A DNA stretch of 64,000 bases from the NCBI GenBank assembly GCA_040290295.1, contig PSMW01000019.1, forward strand, positions 1-64,000, written 5' to 3'. Positions 24,110 through 33,606 of this stretch are shown here, piece by piece. The notes under the pieces were generated by a model. The model was not told where the DNA came from, searched no databases, and saw only the letters and a list, made by a program, of their open reading frames with translations. The stretch's first letter is position 1. Each line of letters starts with the position of its first letter. A program made the position numbers and the translations under genes. This DNA comes from CAADGV01 sp040290295. Lineage in GTDB: Bacteria > Bacteroidota > Ignavibacteria > UBA10030 > UBA6906.

Positions 24110-26710
24110 TTGCTCAGAAGCACCTCGAAATTCCAGTGTAGCCTGATCGCCGTAATCCTCCTTATTACAACAGCTTCGCAAGCCTCTCTCTCCCAAGTTC
24201 GTTTCTACGAGAATAGCACGCCCCTACAATTTGGCGACGATGCAGGATACCTCCTCGATTCGCCGCTGCGCATGAAGATCGACCTTTCGGGAGAGTGGAC
24301 GTACAAAGCGCAAGGAGGAGTGGAGGGCAAGGTGAAGATACCGGCAGCGTACGATGGTATCGGCGAGTTGACGTTCGAACGATCGTTCGAGATCGATTCT
24401 CATGATTTCGACAAGTACCAATTCCATATCGTGGTGTTGGGAGCGAACTATAGCTGCGCGATCTGGATCAACAACGACTTCGTCGTCAACCACCTTGGTG
24501 GATACACAAGCTTCATCTCGCCGATACCCAACAATGTATTGCAAGTAGGGAGGGAGAATGTGATTCGGGTTGTGACAGACAATCGGCTCGACCCGGTGAA
24601 GACGCTTCCCACTCGTCAGGGTGTACGAGGCTTGAAGAACTACGGCGGAATTTTCCGTCACATCTATATTCTTGCAACGCCGAAGGTGTACATCGCCGAC
24701 GTTGCTGCGACGAGCGAAGTAAGTCCCGACTTCAGCAGCGCTCGGATCAGAACGCGTGTGTCCTTGGAAGAAAACGTCCATCCAGAGAGTGCAAGGCGGC
24801 GCTGGCAGGTTGCCGCGGAAGTATATGAAAGGATCTCCGGTGCGCTGGTCGCCGCTTCGCAGCCCGCGACAGTGGTTTCGGATGGCAACCACCTGAATCC
24901 TGTTACGCTCGAGTGTCTGATTCGACAGCCGCACCTCTGGTCCCCATCCACACCTACCATCTACTCGCTTCGTACCTTCTTGATCGATGGTGGATCGAAA
25001 GCGATAGTGGATGAGTACCGTCTCAACATTGGGGTTCGCAAGATCGAGATCGTCGGAGGAACGATCGTACTCAACGGTGCGCGTGTGATGCTCAATGGTG
25101 TTGTCTGGTACGAAGATCATGCGGACTACGGCAATGCTTTGCCGCACGCACAGATGGAAAAGGACGTTATTCTCATCAAGAACCTCGGCGCGAATGCGAT
25201 TCGGTTCGCCCAACGGCCGCCACATCCCTTCATGCTGAATTTGTGTGATCGGTACGGATTGCTGGCGTTGGTGGAGCTGCCCGCCCACGATGTGCCCGCG
25301 TTGGTGCTCGGCAATGAACACTTCATCGAGCTGGCCGAAACGAGGATGAGAGAGATCATCGTCCGTGATCGTAACCATCCTTCCGTCTTTGCATGGGGAG
25401 TGGGAGATGAATTCGAATCTTCTGACACACTTGCGCGGCGGTTCGTCGAGTCGGTTGCTCGTACTGCCCGCTCGTTGGATAGCCGCCCACTCTACTACGG
25501 CACGCGAGCGCTGGGCGAAGATGCTTGCAGCGACGTGGTAGACATGACGGCGTTGACGGTGACGATACGCGATCCGAAGCAGTTCCGCACACTCTTGGAG
25601 GAATGGAAGAACACGCATCCTCAGCGACCGTTGCTGATTGGCAGGTTAGGCGTCGAGGTGCAACCGGACAACAAGAACGGCTACACCGATCCGCTGTCGG
25701 TTCAGGCGCAAGCGAGATTTTATTATCAGCATCTGCACGTGGTGCGCGAATCGGATGCCGCGGGTGTCTTCATCTGGTCGTTCAACGACTGGCGCGGCGA
25801 CCGTCCGGCTCTGACGGTCAATTCCGGTAATCCGTGGCTTCGAACCTTTGGCTTGGTGAGCACGACGCGGGAGAAACGCCTCGCGTACGAAGCTGTACGC
25901 CGATCGTTTGCCGGAGAGAAGCCTCTTGCCTTGCCGCCCGGAAAAAACGTTGCATCGTCGCCTATCGAATTCGTGGTGGCGGGCTTAGTGCTCCTCATTG
26001 GTACGGCGTATCTCTACAACGCAAAGAGACGGTTTCGCGAAAGTCTCAATCGTTCGATCCTGAACAGTTACAATTTTTTTTCGGATATCCGTGATCAACG
26101 GATCGTGACGTTCACCCACAGTAGTGTGGTAGGCATTGCCGTTGCAGGTGCGTTTACCACCGTCGTGGCAAGTATCCTCCATCGCTATCGCACGAATGTG
26201 GTGCTGGACGACGTGCTTTCCTATCTTCTCGTTGCCGACGAAGTAAAGGAACGCCTGATCGCGTTGATCATGCAGCCGACCGTGCTGTTGCTGTTGGGGA
26301 CTGCGGCGTTGTTCCTGCTGCTGATGTGCGGAAGTCTGTTGGTGTGGGTGGTTGCTCAACTCTTCCGCGTGCGCGTGTATCCGTTTCATACGTTTGCCGT
26401 CACGATGTGGTCGATCACGCCGATGTTGATCCTCATTCCCGTGAGCATGCTCGTGTATCGCCTCCTGGAGAATCCTCTCTACCTGCTTCCGACGATCGGG
26501 CTGTGCATGGTGCTGGCGGTGTGGGTGTTTCTGCGTTTTCTCAAAGCGCTCACGATCGTTACCGATGCTTCGCCGTTGAAGGTGTACACGTTCGGTACTC
26601 TTGCCGTGATGGCGATGATCGTCGGCGGGTATGTGTATTTCGACCAGACGCAAGGTGCCTCGGTGTACGTTTCGGTGTTATATCACGATCTGCTCGGCAA
26701 GATTCGATAA
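24110..26710 (+). CDS. GH2-like (beta-galactosidase/glucuronidase fold) protein fused to a six-helix membrane domain
   Basis: 866 residues from TTG at 24110, supported by a signal peptide (SLIAVILLITTASQA) right after it. ~45-200: sugar-binding jelly roll (IDLSGEWTYKAQGG, LGANYSCAIWINNDFVVNHL). ~210-320: Ig-like domain. ~325-600: TIM barrel (ARVMLNGVVWYEDHADYG, LGANAIRFAQRPPHPFMLN, IIVRDRNHPSVFAWGVGDEF). The usual Asn-Glu acid/base pair reads Asp433-Glu434, and the nucleophile strand reads LLIGRLGVEVQ with no Glu at the usual place, so activity is doubtful. From ~625 there are about six hydrophobic helices (VVAGLVLLIGTAYLY, LLLGTAALFLLLMCG and others), Yip1-like in look. smc starts at the very next base. 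Confidence 0.8.
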   Translation: MLRSTSKFQCSLIAVILLITTASQASLSQVRFYENSTPLQFGDDAGYLLDSPLRMKIDLSGEWTYKAQGGVEGKVKIPAAYDGIGELTFERSFEIDSHDFDKYQFHIVVLGANYSCAIWINNDFVVNHLGGYTSFISPIPNNVLQVGRENVIRVVTDNRLDPVKTLPTRQGVRGLKNYGGIFRHIYILATPKVYIADVAATSEVSPDFSSARIRTRVSLEENVHPESARRRWQVAAEVYERISGALVAASQPATVVSDGNHLNPVTLECLIRQPHLWSPSTPTIYSLRTFLIDGGSKAIVDEYRLNIGVRKIEIVGGTIVLNGARVMLNGVVWYEDHADYGNALPHAQMEKDVILIKNLGANAIRFAQRPPHPFMLNLCDRYGLLALVELPAHDVPALVLGNEHFIELAETRMREIIVRDRNHPSVFAWGVGDEFESSDTLARRFVESVARTARSLDSRPLYYGTRALGEDACSDVVDMTALTVTIRDPKQFRTLLEEWKNTHPQRPLLIGRLGVEVQPDNKNGYTDPLSVQAQARFYYQHLHVVRESDAAGVFIWSFNDWRGDRPALTVNSGNPWLRTFGLVSTTREKRLAYEAVRRSFAGEKPLALPPGKNVASSPIEFVVAGLVLLIGTAYLYNAKRRFRESLNRSILNSYNFFSDIRDQRIVTFTHSSVVGIAVAGAFTTVVASILHRYRTNVVLDDVLSYLLVADEVKERLIALIMQPTVLLLLGTAALFLLLMCGSLLVWVVAQLFRVRVYPFHTFAVTMWSITPMLILIPVSMLVYRLLENPLYLLPTIGLCMVLAVWVFLRFLKALTIVTDASPLKVYTFGTLAVMAMIVGGYVYFDQTQGASVYVSVLYHDLLGKIR

Positions 26711-29700
26711 ATGTATCTTTCGAAACTCGAAATCATCGGTTTCAAGTCGTTCGCGCAAAAGGTCAATCTTTCGTTCGATAGTGGCATCTCCGCGATCGTC
26801 GGACCGAACGGCTGCGGCAAGACGAACATTGTCGATGCGATTCGTTGGGTGCTCGGCGAGCAGCGCTACAGCGCGTTGCGATCGGAGAAGATGGAGGACG
26901 TCATCTTCAACGGCACGAAGAACCGCAAGCCTCTGGGCATGGCGGAAGCGTCGTTGGTGATCGAAAACAACAAAGGTATCCTCCCGTCGGAATACACCCA
27001 GGTCACTATCGGGCGACGGGTGTTTCGATCGGGCGAAAGCGAGTACCTGCTCAACAAAGTCCCTTGCCGACTCAAGGATATTCTCGATTTGTTCATGGAT
27101 ACCGGCATGGGCACCGATGCGTATTCGGTCATTGAGTTGAAGATGATCGAAACGATTTTGAGCGATAAGACCGACGAACGGCGACGGTTGTTCGAGGAAG
27201 CTGCCGGTGTCACCAAATATAAGCACCGGCGTAAAGCTGCCTATCGCAAACTTGAGGCAGTACAAGCCGACCTGGTGCGTGTCAACGATATCGTGACGGA
27301 AGTACAGAAAGCAGTCACGACCCTGGAGCGACAAGCGAAGAAAGCCGAACAGTACAACGAAGTGAAACGCAAGCTCCAAGCGCTGGAAATCGATCTTATG
27401 GAGCGCGAGTATGCGCATGTGGTGAGCCGCCTCCTCCCGCTGGAAGAAAAACTCGCCGCGATGGTTTCAGACCGCGAACGGGTGGATGGAGACTTGTCGC
27501 AAGAAGAAGCGCGCTTCGAACAGTTGCGCGGCTCGATGGCGGAAGTCGAGAAGCGTCTTGCCGAAGCGCAGCGCGATGTCAGTCTCCAAACCCAAAAGAT
27601 CAACAAGATCGAACAACAGAACCTCATTGCACGGGAGCGGATCAACGCGCTGCACACCACTATTCTCCGGTACGAAAACGAACGCGAGGACTTGCGCGCC
27701 GAACAGGAACGACTCGAGCATCGTGTCGTTGCACTCGAACTTGAGATCGCCGCCATCAGCGAACGGCGAAAGACCATCGAGCGCGAGGTGCAGGAGCGCC
27801 GAGCCGAATGGGAAGCCGTCGGCGAACGTCTCTCCGCAAAGCAAGCAGAGTTGGCAGCACTGAATCAACGCACCATCGAGCTTGTTCATGCCATCGCCGA
27901 AGAACAGTCGCAGCAGGAGAAGCTGAAGGCTAAAGTCGAAAATCTTCATGGTCGTGCAGCACGCGCGGCAGAAGAGAACGCCGCCTACGAACAAGAGTTG
28001 CAGCGCCTTGCCCGCGAGATCGATGAGCTGACTGCCGAGGACAAAAGGCTTCGCCGTTCGTTCACCGAAGCCGAGATGCGCTACTACGAAGCGGAGAGAC
28101 AAAAGAAAGAATTGGGAGAACGCCTCGATGCCTTGCAGCGCGAGGAGATGGAAGTCGAGTCCGAGATACGACGGCGTGCAGAGCGGCGAGACTTTCTCAA
28201 AGGCTTGATCGAAAGTCGCGAAGGGTTTTCCGAAAGCGTGCGCTTCCTTGCTTCGTCGGGGAAGTGGAAACACGCCGCGCACCACCTGACCGTCGCAGAT
28301 GCCGTCCATGCCGAAGAGCGCTACGCGCCCGCCATCGAAGCAGCCTTGGGTGAATACGCGAGTCTGATCGTCGTTCCATCGGCGGACGATGCCGAGGAGG
28401 CTATTGCACTTCTCAAGGAAGAACAAAAAGGCAAAGCCTCGTTCGTGTGTCTCGATCGCGTTCCGCGTGTGCAGGCGGCGTACCTTCTACCACAACAGCC
28501 CGGTGTGGTCTGTTGGGCGCTGGATGTTGCACAGTTCGAGCCGCAGTACGCGCCGCTGTTTCGCTACTTGCTCGATCGCGTCGTGATCGTCGAAGATGCC
28601 GCCGCCGCCAAGCGCGTCGCCGCGCACAGTACGGGACTTCGCTGCGTTACATTGGATGGAGAGACGACGACGAGTGTGGGCCTGACCCGCGGCGGCAGCA
28701 AGCGCTTGGACGAAGGCGGTGTTATCGGCAAACAGAAACAGATGGCTGTGCTGGAACAGGAAATCGAAGCGTTGAAAGCGAAACGTGCCACGCTCGCTCA
28801 AACGCGCGCAGCACTCACTGCTGAAGAGGAAGCGATGCACTTGAAATCCATGGCAGACGCCGTGAAAGTGATCGAAAAAGAGATGAACGGCGTCGAGATG
28901 CGCATCGCACAGTTGGAGTTCGAACGCAAACGCGCCAACGACATCATCGCCAAGAACGTCGAAGAACTGTCGGCACTGCATGCAGAGACGACAAGACGTC
29001 AAGACGACATCACCACGTCAGCGCCGACGCTGGAGCGCCTGCGTGAGGAGAAAACTGCCGTCGAACAACGCATCGGCAAAGTGGCACAAGAACGGGAGGT
29101 GTTGGAAGCGGAATATGAACGCCGCGCTGCAGCCGTAAAAGAGTTAGAAATTCAAGCCGTGCAATTGAAGGGCGATTTGCAGAACGCCGAAAACGAATTG
29201 CAACGCAGCCGCGACACGATTGCCGGCATCGTTGCCGCGCTCGCCCAGCGGCAAGCGGATAGCGAAGCAGGTCATCAGGATATCGCGACGGCAGAGGCAT
29301 CGATCGCAGAGAACGCCGAGGCGCTCGCGGTATTGCAACATGAACTCGACCTGCTCGTTCGACACAAGCAAGAGGTGGAACAAGAAAACGCCCGCTTGCG
29401 CGAGGAAATGCATCGCATCCAGATGCACATCAAGGACGAGCGACGCATCCACGACGACACGCTCAAGGCTGTGCACGACACGGAATTGAAGATCGCCGAC
29501 CTCAAAGCAAAGATCGAGCATCTCAAGGATCGCGCCTTCACTGAGTTCGAAACGGAACTTACGTTAAAAACCTACCCGCCGGACGAGTTCGTTGACTTTG
29601 CCGCGCTGCGCGATGAGATTCAAGCCTTCCGCGACAAGATCAAAGCGCTCGGCAATATCAACTTCGCCGCCTTCGAAGAGTACACGAAGGAAAAGGAACG

Positions 29701-30283
29701 CTACGAGTTTCTCTCGTCGCAGCGGAACGATCTCATCGAAGCGGAGAAGACGCTCCTCGCAACCATCGAGGAAATCAATCAGACGGCGCAAAAGAAATTT
29801 TTAAAGACCTTCGAACAGATTCGGCAGAACTTCATCGCAACGTTCAAGAGCTTGTTCGATCCGGGAGACGAGTGTGATCTGAAATTGGAAGAGGGTGCGG
29901 ACCCGCTGGAAGCATCGATCGATATCATGGCGAAGCCGCGCGGCAAAAGGCCCACGTCGATTCATCTCCTCTCAGGAGGCGAAAAGACGCTCACGGCTAT
30001 CGCCCTCTTGTTCGCCATCTACCTTGTGAAGCCGAGTCCATTTTGCATTTTGGATGAAGTCGATGCGCCGTTGGACGACGCGAACATCGATCGCTTCACG
30101 CGCATCCTCCGGAAGTTTTCGGACAACACACAGTTCATCGTCGTTACGCACAACAAACGGACGATGGAAGCCGCCAATGCGCTCTATGGCGTGACCATGG
30201 AAGAGGAAGGCGTTTCCAAAATCGTCACCGTTCGCTTCAACCAGGACGCGCGGGTGGAAACAGCGGTGGTAGCATCAGGGTGA
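26711..30283 (+). CDS. smc: Chromosome segregation ATPase SMC
   Basis: 1190 residues, full bacterial SMC length. Walker A GPNGCGKTN at 31-39, followed by the conserved AIRWVLGEQ. Two long coiled coils (~170-500 and ~680-1010) flank a hinge (~510-670, including LTRGGSKRLDEGGVIG). ABC signature LLSGGEKTLTAIALLFAIY near 1086 and Walker B CILDEVDAPLDD near 1113. It condenses and segregates the chromosome with ScpA/ScpB, which are not nearby. The start codon abuts the stop of the GH2-like gene, so translation is probably coupled. Confidence 0.97.
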   Translation: MYLSKLEIIGFKSFAQKVNLSFDSGISAIVGPNGCGKTNIVDAIRWVLGEQRYSALRSEKMEDVIFNGTKNRKPLGMAEASLVIENNKGILPSEYTQVTIGRRVFRSGESEYLLNKVPCRLKDILDLFMDTGMGTDAYSVIELKMIETILSDKTDERRRLFEEAAGVTKYKHRRKAAYRKLEAVQADLVRVNDIVTEVQKAVTTLERQAKKAEQYNEVKRKLQALEIDLMEREYAHVVSRLLPLEEKLAAMVSDRERVDGDLSQEEARFEQLRGSMAEVEKRLAEAQRDVSLQTQKINKIEQQNLIARERINALHTTILRYENEREDLRAEQERLEHRVVALELEIAAISERRKTIEREVQERRAEWEAVGERLSAKQAELAALNQRTIELVHAIAEEQSQQEKLKAKVENLHGRAARAAEENAAYEQELQRLAREIDELTAEDKRLRRSFTEAEMRYYEAERQKKELGERLDALQREEMEVESEIRRRAERRDFLKGLIESREGFSESVRFLASSGKWKHAAHHLTVADAVHAEERYAPAIEAALGEYASLIVVPSADDAEEAIALLKEEQKGKASFVCLDRVPRVQAAYLLPQQPGVVCWALDVAQFEPQYAPLFRYLLDRVVIVEDAAAAKRVAAHSTGLRCVTLDGETTTSVGLTRGGSKRLDEGGVIGKQKQMAVLEQEIEALKAKRATLAQTRAALTAEEEAMHLKSMADAVKVIEKEMNGVEMRIAQLEFERKRANDIIAKNVEELSALHAETTRRQDDITTSAPTLERLREEKTAVEQRIGKVAQEREVLEAEYERRAAAVKELEIQAVQLKGDLQNAENELQRSRDTIAGIVAALAQRQADSEAGHQDIATAEASIAENAEALAVLQHELDLLVRHKQEVEQENARLREEMHRIQMHIKDERRIHDDTLKAVHDTELKIADLKAKIEHLKDRAFTEFETELTLKTYPPDEFVDFAALRDEIQAFRDKIKALGNINFAAFEEYTKEKERYEFLSSQRNDLIEAEKTLLATIEEINQTAQKKFLKTFEQIRQNFIATFKSLFDPGDECDLKLEEGADPLEASIDIMAKPRGKRPTSIHLLSGGEKTLTAIALLFAIYLVKPSPFCILDEVDAPLDDANIDRFTRILRKFSDNTQFIVVTHNKRTMEAANALYGVTMEEEGVSKIVTVRFNQDARVETAVVASG

Positions 30284-30287
30284 GACC

Positions 30288-31001
30288 ATGGCTGGCTTGA
30301 CACTGTTCGTTGCGGAATCGGCGATCATGGAACGGGACGTGACGGCAGCGTTCTTCGATCGGTTTGCCGGCGACGTCTGGACAAGCGCGGGGTCATCCCG
30401 CGCACGGCAGGACACGAAAGCCTTTTTACGGGGCGGTGTCGCGGCAGTGCAGGCTGTACGCCGAAAGGAAGTGGAAGCTTTCTTCGCCGCCATCTCGATC
30501 GACAACAGCTTTGAGCGGTTCGTGCAGTGGTGTCGTGATCGCTCGTATGATGTGTATGTGCTCAGCGATGGGTTGTCGTACTGCCTCGAAGCGGTCTTCC
30601 GATCCAAGGGCATCGAGGGCGTGCAGCTTTTCGCCAATCCGACGCAGTGTGTGCAGGAGGGAGCAATGCTACGATTCGGCGTGAGCTTTCCGTACGACGA
30701 CGAGACGTGCATGCAGTGTGCGTGCTGTGCGCGGAACATGATGCTCACCCACTCCGCCGACGACGAGCGGATCGTTTTCGTCGGCAGCAACGAACGCGAC
30801 GCATGCCCTGCATCGTACGCGGACGTGGTGTTTGCCAAAGGAGCCTTGCAGAGGTGCTGTCAGCAACGCAACATCAGCTACCTGTTGTACGCCTCGTTCG
30901 ATGACGTTGTGCAACGCCTCGCCCAACCCCGATCGGTGCGACGTGTGAAGCTTCGCAGAGAGGCTGCCATGCTGCGGCGCGAAGCGTTCATGGCGGAATG
31001 A
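30288..31001 (+). CDS. MtnX-like HAD protein lacking the catalytic residues (pseudo-phosphatase)
   Basis: 237 residues. The scaffold matches MtnX-like HAD phosphatases: DVTAAFFDRFAGDVW, ISIDNSFERFVQWCRDR, VLSDGLSYCLEAVF, FPYDDETCMQC, and ASYADVVFAKGALQRCCQQR. The catalytic parts do not. Motif I, normally DFDGT, reads FVAESAI at 7-13 with no aspartate. The motif III lysine (usually in a GxCK segment) is replaced in CACCARN. Motif IV GDGxSD reads VGSNERD, losing the first Asp. The frame is intact and lies 4 bases after smc, so it is probably expressed. It may serve as a binding or regulatory protein. The ICMT-like gene follows after one base. Confidence 0.75.
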   Translation: MAGLTLFVAESAIMERDVTAAFFDRFAGDVWTSAGSSRARQDTKAFLRGGVAAVQAVRRKEVEAFFAAISIDNSFERFVQWCRDRSYDVYVLSDGLSYCLEAVFRSKGIEGVQLFANPTQCVQEGAMLRFGVSFPYDDETCMQCACCARNMMLTHSADDERIVFVGSNERDACPASYADVVFAKGALQRCCQQRNISYLLYASFDDVVQRLAQPRSVRRVKLRREAAMLRREAFMAE

Positions 31002-31002
31002 G

Positions 31003-31596
31003 ATGGCCGGGAAGATCGACATACGCCGACGCATCTTCACCTATCGCAGCTATACGCCGATTCCATTCGTGATCGCGATGGTGATCTTCGCCAAGCCGAC
31101 ACTTGTAAGCTTGATCGTCGGCTTCTTGATCGTCCTCCTCGGCGAGGCAATTCGGTTTTGGGGCGTCTCCATTGCCGGCAGCGAAACGCGCACGACCGGC
31201 ACGGTAGGCGGCACGTTCCTGATAACGAACGGCCCCTTTGCGCACGTGCGCAATCCGTTGTATCTCGGCAACATGCTGCTGTACGCCGGAGTCGGCATCA
31301 TGTCGATGGCGTTGTTTCCTTGGTTGCTCCTTGCCGCGTGCGTGTGGTTCTGTGCCCAGTATTACGTGATCGTTAGAGAAGAAGAAGAGTATTTGAGTCA
31401 ACGCTTCGGCGAAGCGTACGAGCATTACCGGCAACACGTACGGCGGTTTCTTCCGCGCGTGACGCCGTATGCTTCACCGGAGCCGCCCCCAAAGCAGATG
31501 AGCTTTGGCGAAGGTCTTGCATCCGAAAGACGCACGCTGCAAGCTATCGGGCTTGTCAGCCTTGTGCTCGTCGTGATCTTCGCGGTTCGGAGCTGA
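31003..31596 (+). CDS. Membrane methyltransferase, isoprenylcysteine carboxyl methyltransferase/PEMT-like
   Basis: 197 residues with about four membrane segments (IPFVIAMVIFA, LVSLIVGFLIVLLGEAIRFW, YLGNMLLYAGVGIMSMALFP, LQAIGLVSLVLVVIFAV). The AdoMet-binding signature of the ICMT/PEMT group is clear: TNGPFAHVRNPLYLGN, then EEEYLSQRFGEAYEHYRQHVRRFLP. It methylates a lipid or lipid-like acceptor in the inner membrane; the substrate is not predictable. It starts one base after the previous stop. Confidence 0.82.
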   Translation: MAGKIDIRRRIFTYRSYTPIPFVIAMVIFAKPTLVSLIVGFLIVLLGEAIRFWGVSIAGSETRTTGTVGGTFLITNGPFAHVRNPLYLGNMLLYAGVGIMSMALFPWLLLAACVWFCAQYYVIVREEEEYLSQRFGEAYEHYRQHVRRFLPRVTPYASPEPPPKQMSFGEGLASERRTLQAIGLVSLVLVVIFAVRS

Positions 31597-31601
31597 CAAG
31601 C

Positions 31602-32729
31602 ATGCTGCAGCGGGTGATGATGGTCGCCGGAGAGCCTTCGGGTGATTTGCATGGGGCGGGCGTTGTGCGAGAATTGAAACGCCGCCTCCCTCACGTGGAG
31701 GTGTTCGGTGTCGGCGGCGACAAGATGAAGGACGAAGGGCTGGAGCTTGTGTTTTCCATCTCCCGCCTTTCGTTCATGGGGTTTGTTGAGGTGGTGAAAC
31801 ATCTCAGCGTGGTAAAGGTGCTGAGCACCACGCTCGACCGTTTGCTGGACGAACGCCGGCCGGATGTGGTTGTCCTGATCGACTATCCCGGCTTCAACCT
31901 GCGGTTTGCGCGTGCAGTGAAGCGACGTGGTATCAAGGTGCTCTATTACATCAGTCCGCAGGTATGGGCTTGGCACAAGAGCCGCATCAGGACGATGCGA
32001 CATCTCGTCGATCGGATGAAGGTCGTCTTCCCGTTTGAAGTAGAGTTGTATCGTCGTGAAGGCATCCACGTTGAATTCGTCGGGCATCCCTTGGCGGAAC
32101 ATATCGGCGCACGATCGACACGGGAGGAGTTTTTCCGCACGCGTGGGTTCGATCCTGCAAAGAAACTGCTGGCGCTCCTACCCGGCAGCAGACGGCAAGA
32201 AATCGAGACCATCTTCCCGACGATGGTGCGGGTTGCGCGGCGGCTCCGCGAACATCTCGACGTCCATGTTGCGGTCGGCGTTGCACCGAACCTAGGAACC
32301 GAACCGCTTCGCTGCATCGTAGGCGATAGCGCTGTGCATCTGATCGAGCATGGAACATACGACGTGATGGCGCACGCCGATTGTGCCATCGTTACGTCGG
32401 GCACGGCAACGCTGGAAACAGGATGGTTCGGGACGCCGATGATGGTGGTGTACAAGACCTCGCCCGTCACGTACGCGATCGGCCGCGCCTTGGTGGGAGT
32501 GCCGTACATCGGCTTGGTGAACATCGTTGCCGGCAAGAAGATCGTACCGGAGTTCGTGCAGCACAACATGAGCGAAGCAAACCTCGTGCGCGAAGCGGAA
32601 CGTCAACTGACCGACACGGCGTACGCGCAGCGTTTGCGTGATGAGTTAGCTGTCGTGAAATCAATGCTCGGACCGCCGGGCGCATCGGCACGCGTCGCCG
32701 AAAGTATTATCGACCTTGGATCGACATAA
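31602..32729 (+). CDS. lpxB: Lipid-A-disaccharide synthase
   Basis: 375 residues. Motifs of the GT19 family: MMVAGEPSGDLHGAGVVREL, FGVGGDKMKDEGLELVF, SFMGFVEVVKHL, LIDYPGFNLRFA, YYISPQVWAWHKSRI, FEVELYRREGIHVEFVGHPL, LLPGSRRQEIETIFP and CAIVTSGTATLET. It joins UDP-2,3-diacylglucosamine and lipid X on the cytosolic face of the inner membrane. lpxK lies two genes downstream in the same run, so lipid A assembly steps are grouped here. Confidence 0.96.
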   Translation: MLQRVMMVAGEPSGDLHGAGVVRELKRRLPHVEVFGVGGDKMKDEGLELVFSISRLSFMGFVEVVKHLSVVKVLSTTLDRLLDERRPDVVVLIDYPGFNLRFARAVKRRGIKVLYYISPQVWAWHKSRIRTMRHLVDRMKVVFPFEVELYRREGIHVEFVGHPLAEHIGARSTREEFFRTRGFDPAKKLLALLPGSRRQEIETIFPTMVRVARRLREHLDVHVAVGVAPNLGTEPLRCIVGDSAVHLIEHGTYDVMAHADCAIVTSGTATLETGWFGTPMMVVYKTSPVTYAIGRALVGVPYIGLVNIVAGKKIVPEFVQHNMSEANLVREAERQLTDTAYAQRLRDELAVVKSMLGPPGASARVAESIIDLGST

Positions 32730-32732
32730 ACG

Positions 32733-33581
32733 ATGGTGCAACAGATCAAAACGAAATCATCCCTTGCGTGTCTGCTTGTCCTGCTCGTGCCGTTCACGTC
32801 GCTGATCGGCTGTGGGCCCTCAGCAGAAACGTCGAAAAAGGAGACCGCTGCGCCGGTCACCAAAGAGGAGTTGTATCGACAGGGCCACGCGCTCTACGCT
32901 CGGCTGGAGTTGGATTCGGCGCGCTCGCTGTTGACGCGTGCGCTGGTGCTGGATGCTTCGTACACGCCGGCTCTCGCGGATCTTGCAGCCCTTACCTACG
33001 ACCTGGCAATGCGCGCGGAAACGGGGAAGAACAAAATGGAGCTACTGCGCGCCTCGCGCGAGTACTACCGCAAGCTCGAAACCCTCGGCGCACTTGAATC
33101 CGAAGCCTACGAACGCTTGTGCGAGATCGCTGATGCCTTGCACGACGCCAAGACGTTCTTGAAGTACGCAAAGAAAAATGCCGATGTGTATCCGTACGAT
33201 CGCCAATTCTCTAATCTCGCCGTCGCGTACGTTGCCGTGGAGGACTACGCGTCGGCCATCAAAGTGTGTAAAGAGGCGATCGAGAAATTTCCTTCTTCTC
33301 CCTTCATCGGTGCGTTCTATCGTCAGTTGGGGAGAGCGTACATGAAAGTCGATCGCGATCAAACTGCGGAGAGAACCTTTTATGCCGGTCTTGCGGTGAT
33401 CGACAAGAAGATGGCGGAGTTGCGGAAGCAGACGGCGAGCGATCCCGCCTCGGCGGGGTACCAGCGCTTGAAGAATGACAAGATCGGCATCCTGACCTCG
33501 CTGAAGTATCTGCATACCACCTACAAAGCGATGGACAAGCTTGCGGAGGTCGAACGGCAACTGAAGGAACTCGGTAAATGA
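32733..33581 (+). CDS. TPR-containing lipoprotein
   Basis: 282 residues. Lipoprotein signal LLVLLVPFTSLIGCGPS with the lipidated Cys at about 27, then TPR-like helices: ELYRQGHALYARLELDSARS, LTRALVLDASYTPALADLAA, DRQFSNLAVAYVAVEDYASA and FIGAFYRQLGRAYMKVDRDQ. Probably a periplasmic scaffold; its role is unknown. It starts 3 bases after lpxB and is followed by lpxK, suggesting a function in envelope biogenesis. Confidence 0.78.
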   Translation: MVQQIKTKSSLACLLVLLVPFTSLIGCGPSAETSKKETAAPVTKEELYRQGHALYARLELDSARSLLTRALVLDASYTPALADLAALTYDLAMRAETGKNKMELLRASREYYRKLETLGALESEAYERLCEIADALHDAKTFLKYAKKNADVYPYDRQFSNLAVAYVAVEDYASAIKVCKEAIEKFPSSPFIGAFYRQLGRAYMKVDRDQTAERTFYAGLAVIDKKMAELRKQTASDPASAGYQRLKNDKIGILTSLKYLHTTYKAMDKLAEVERQLKELGK

Positions 33582-33606
33582 GTGAAGAGGCGAGGGGAAC
33601 ACGACG

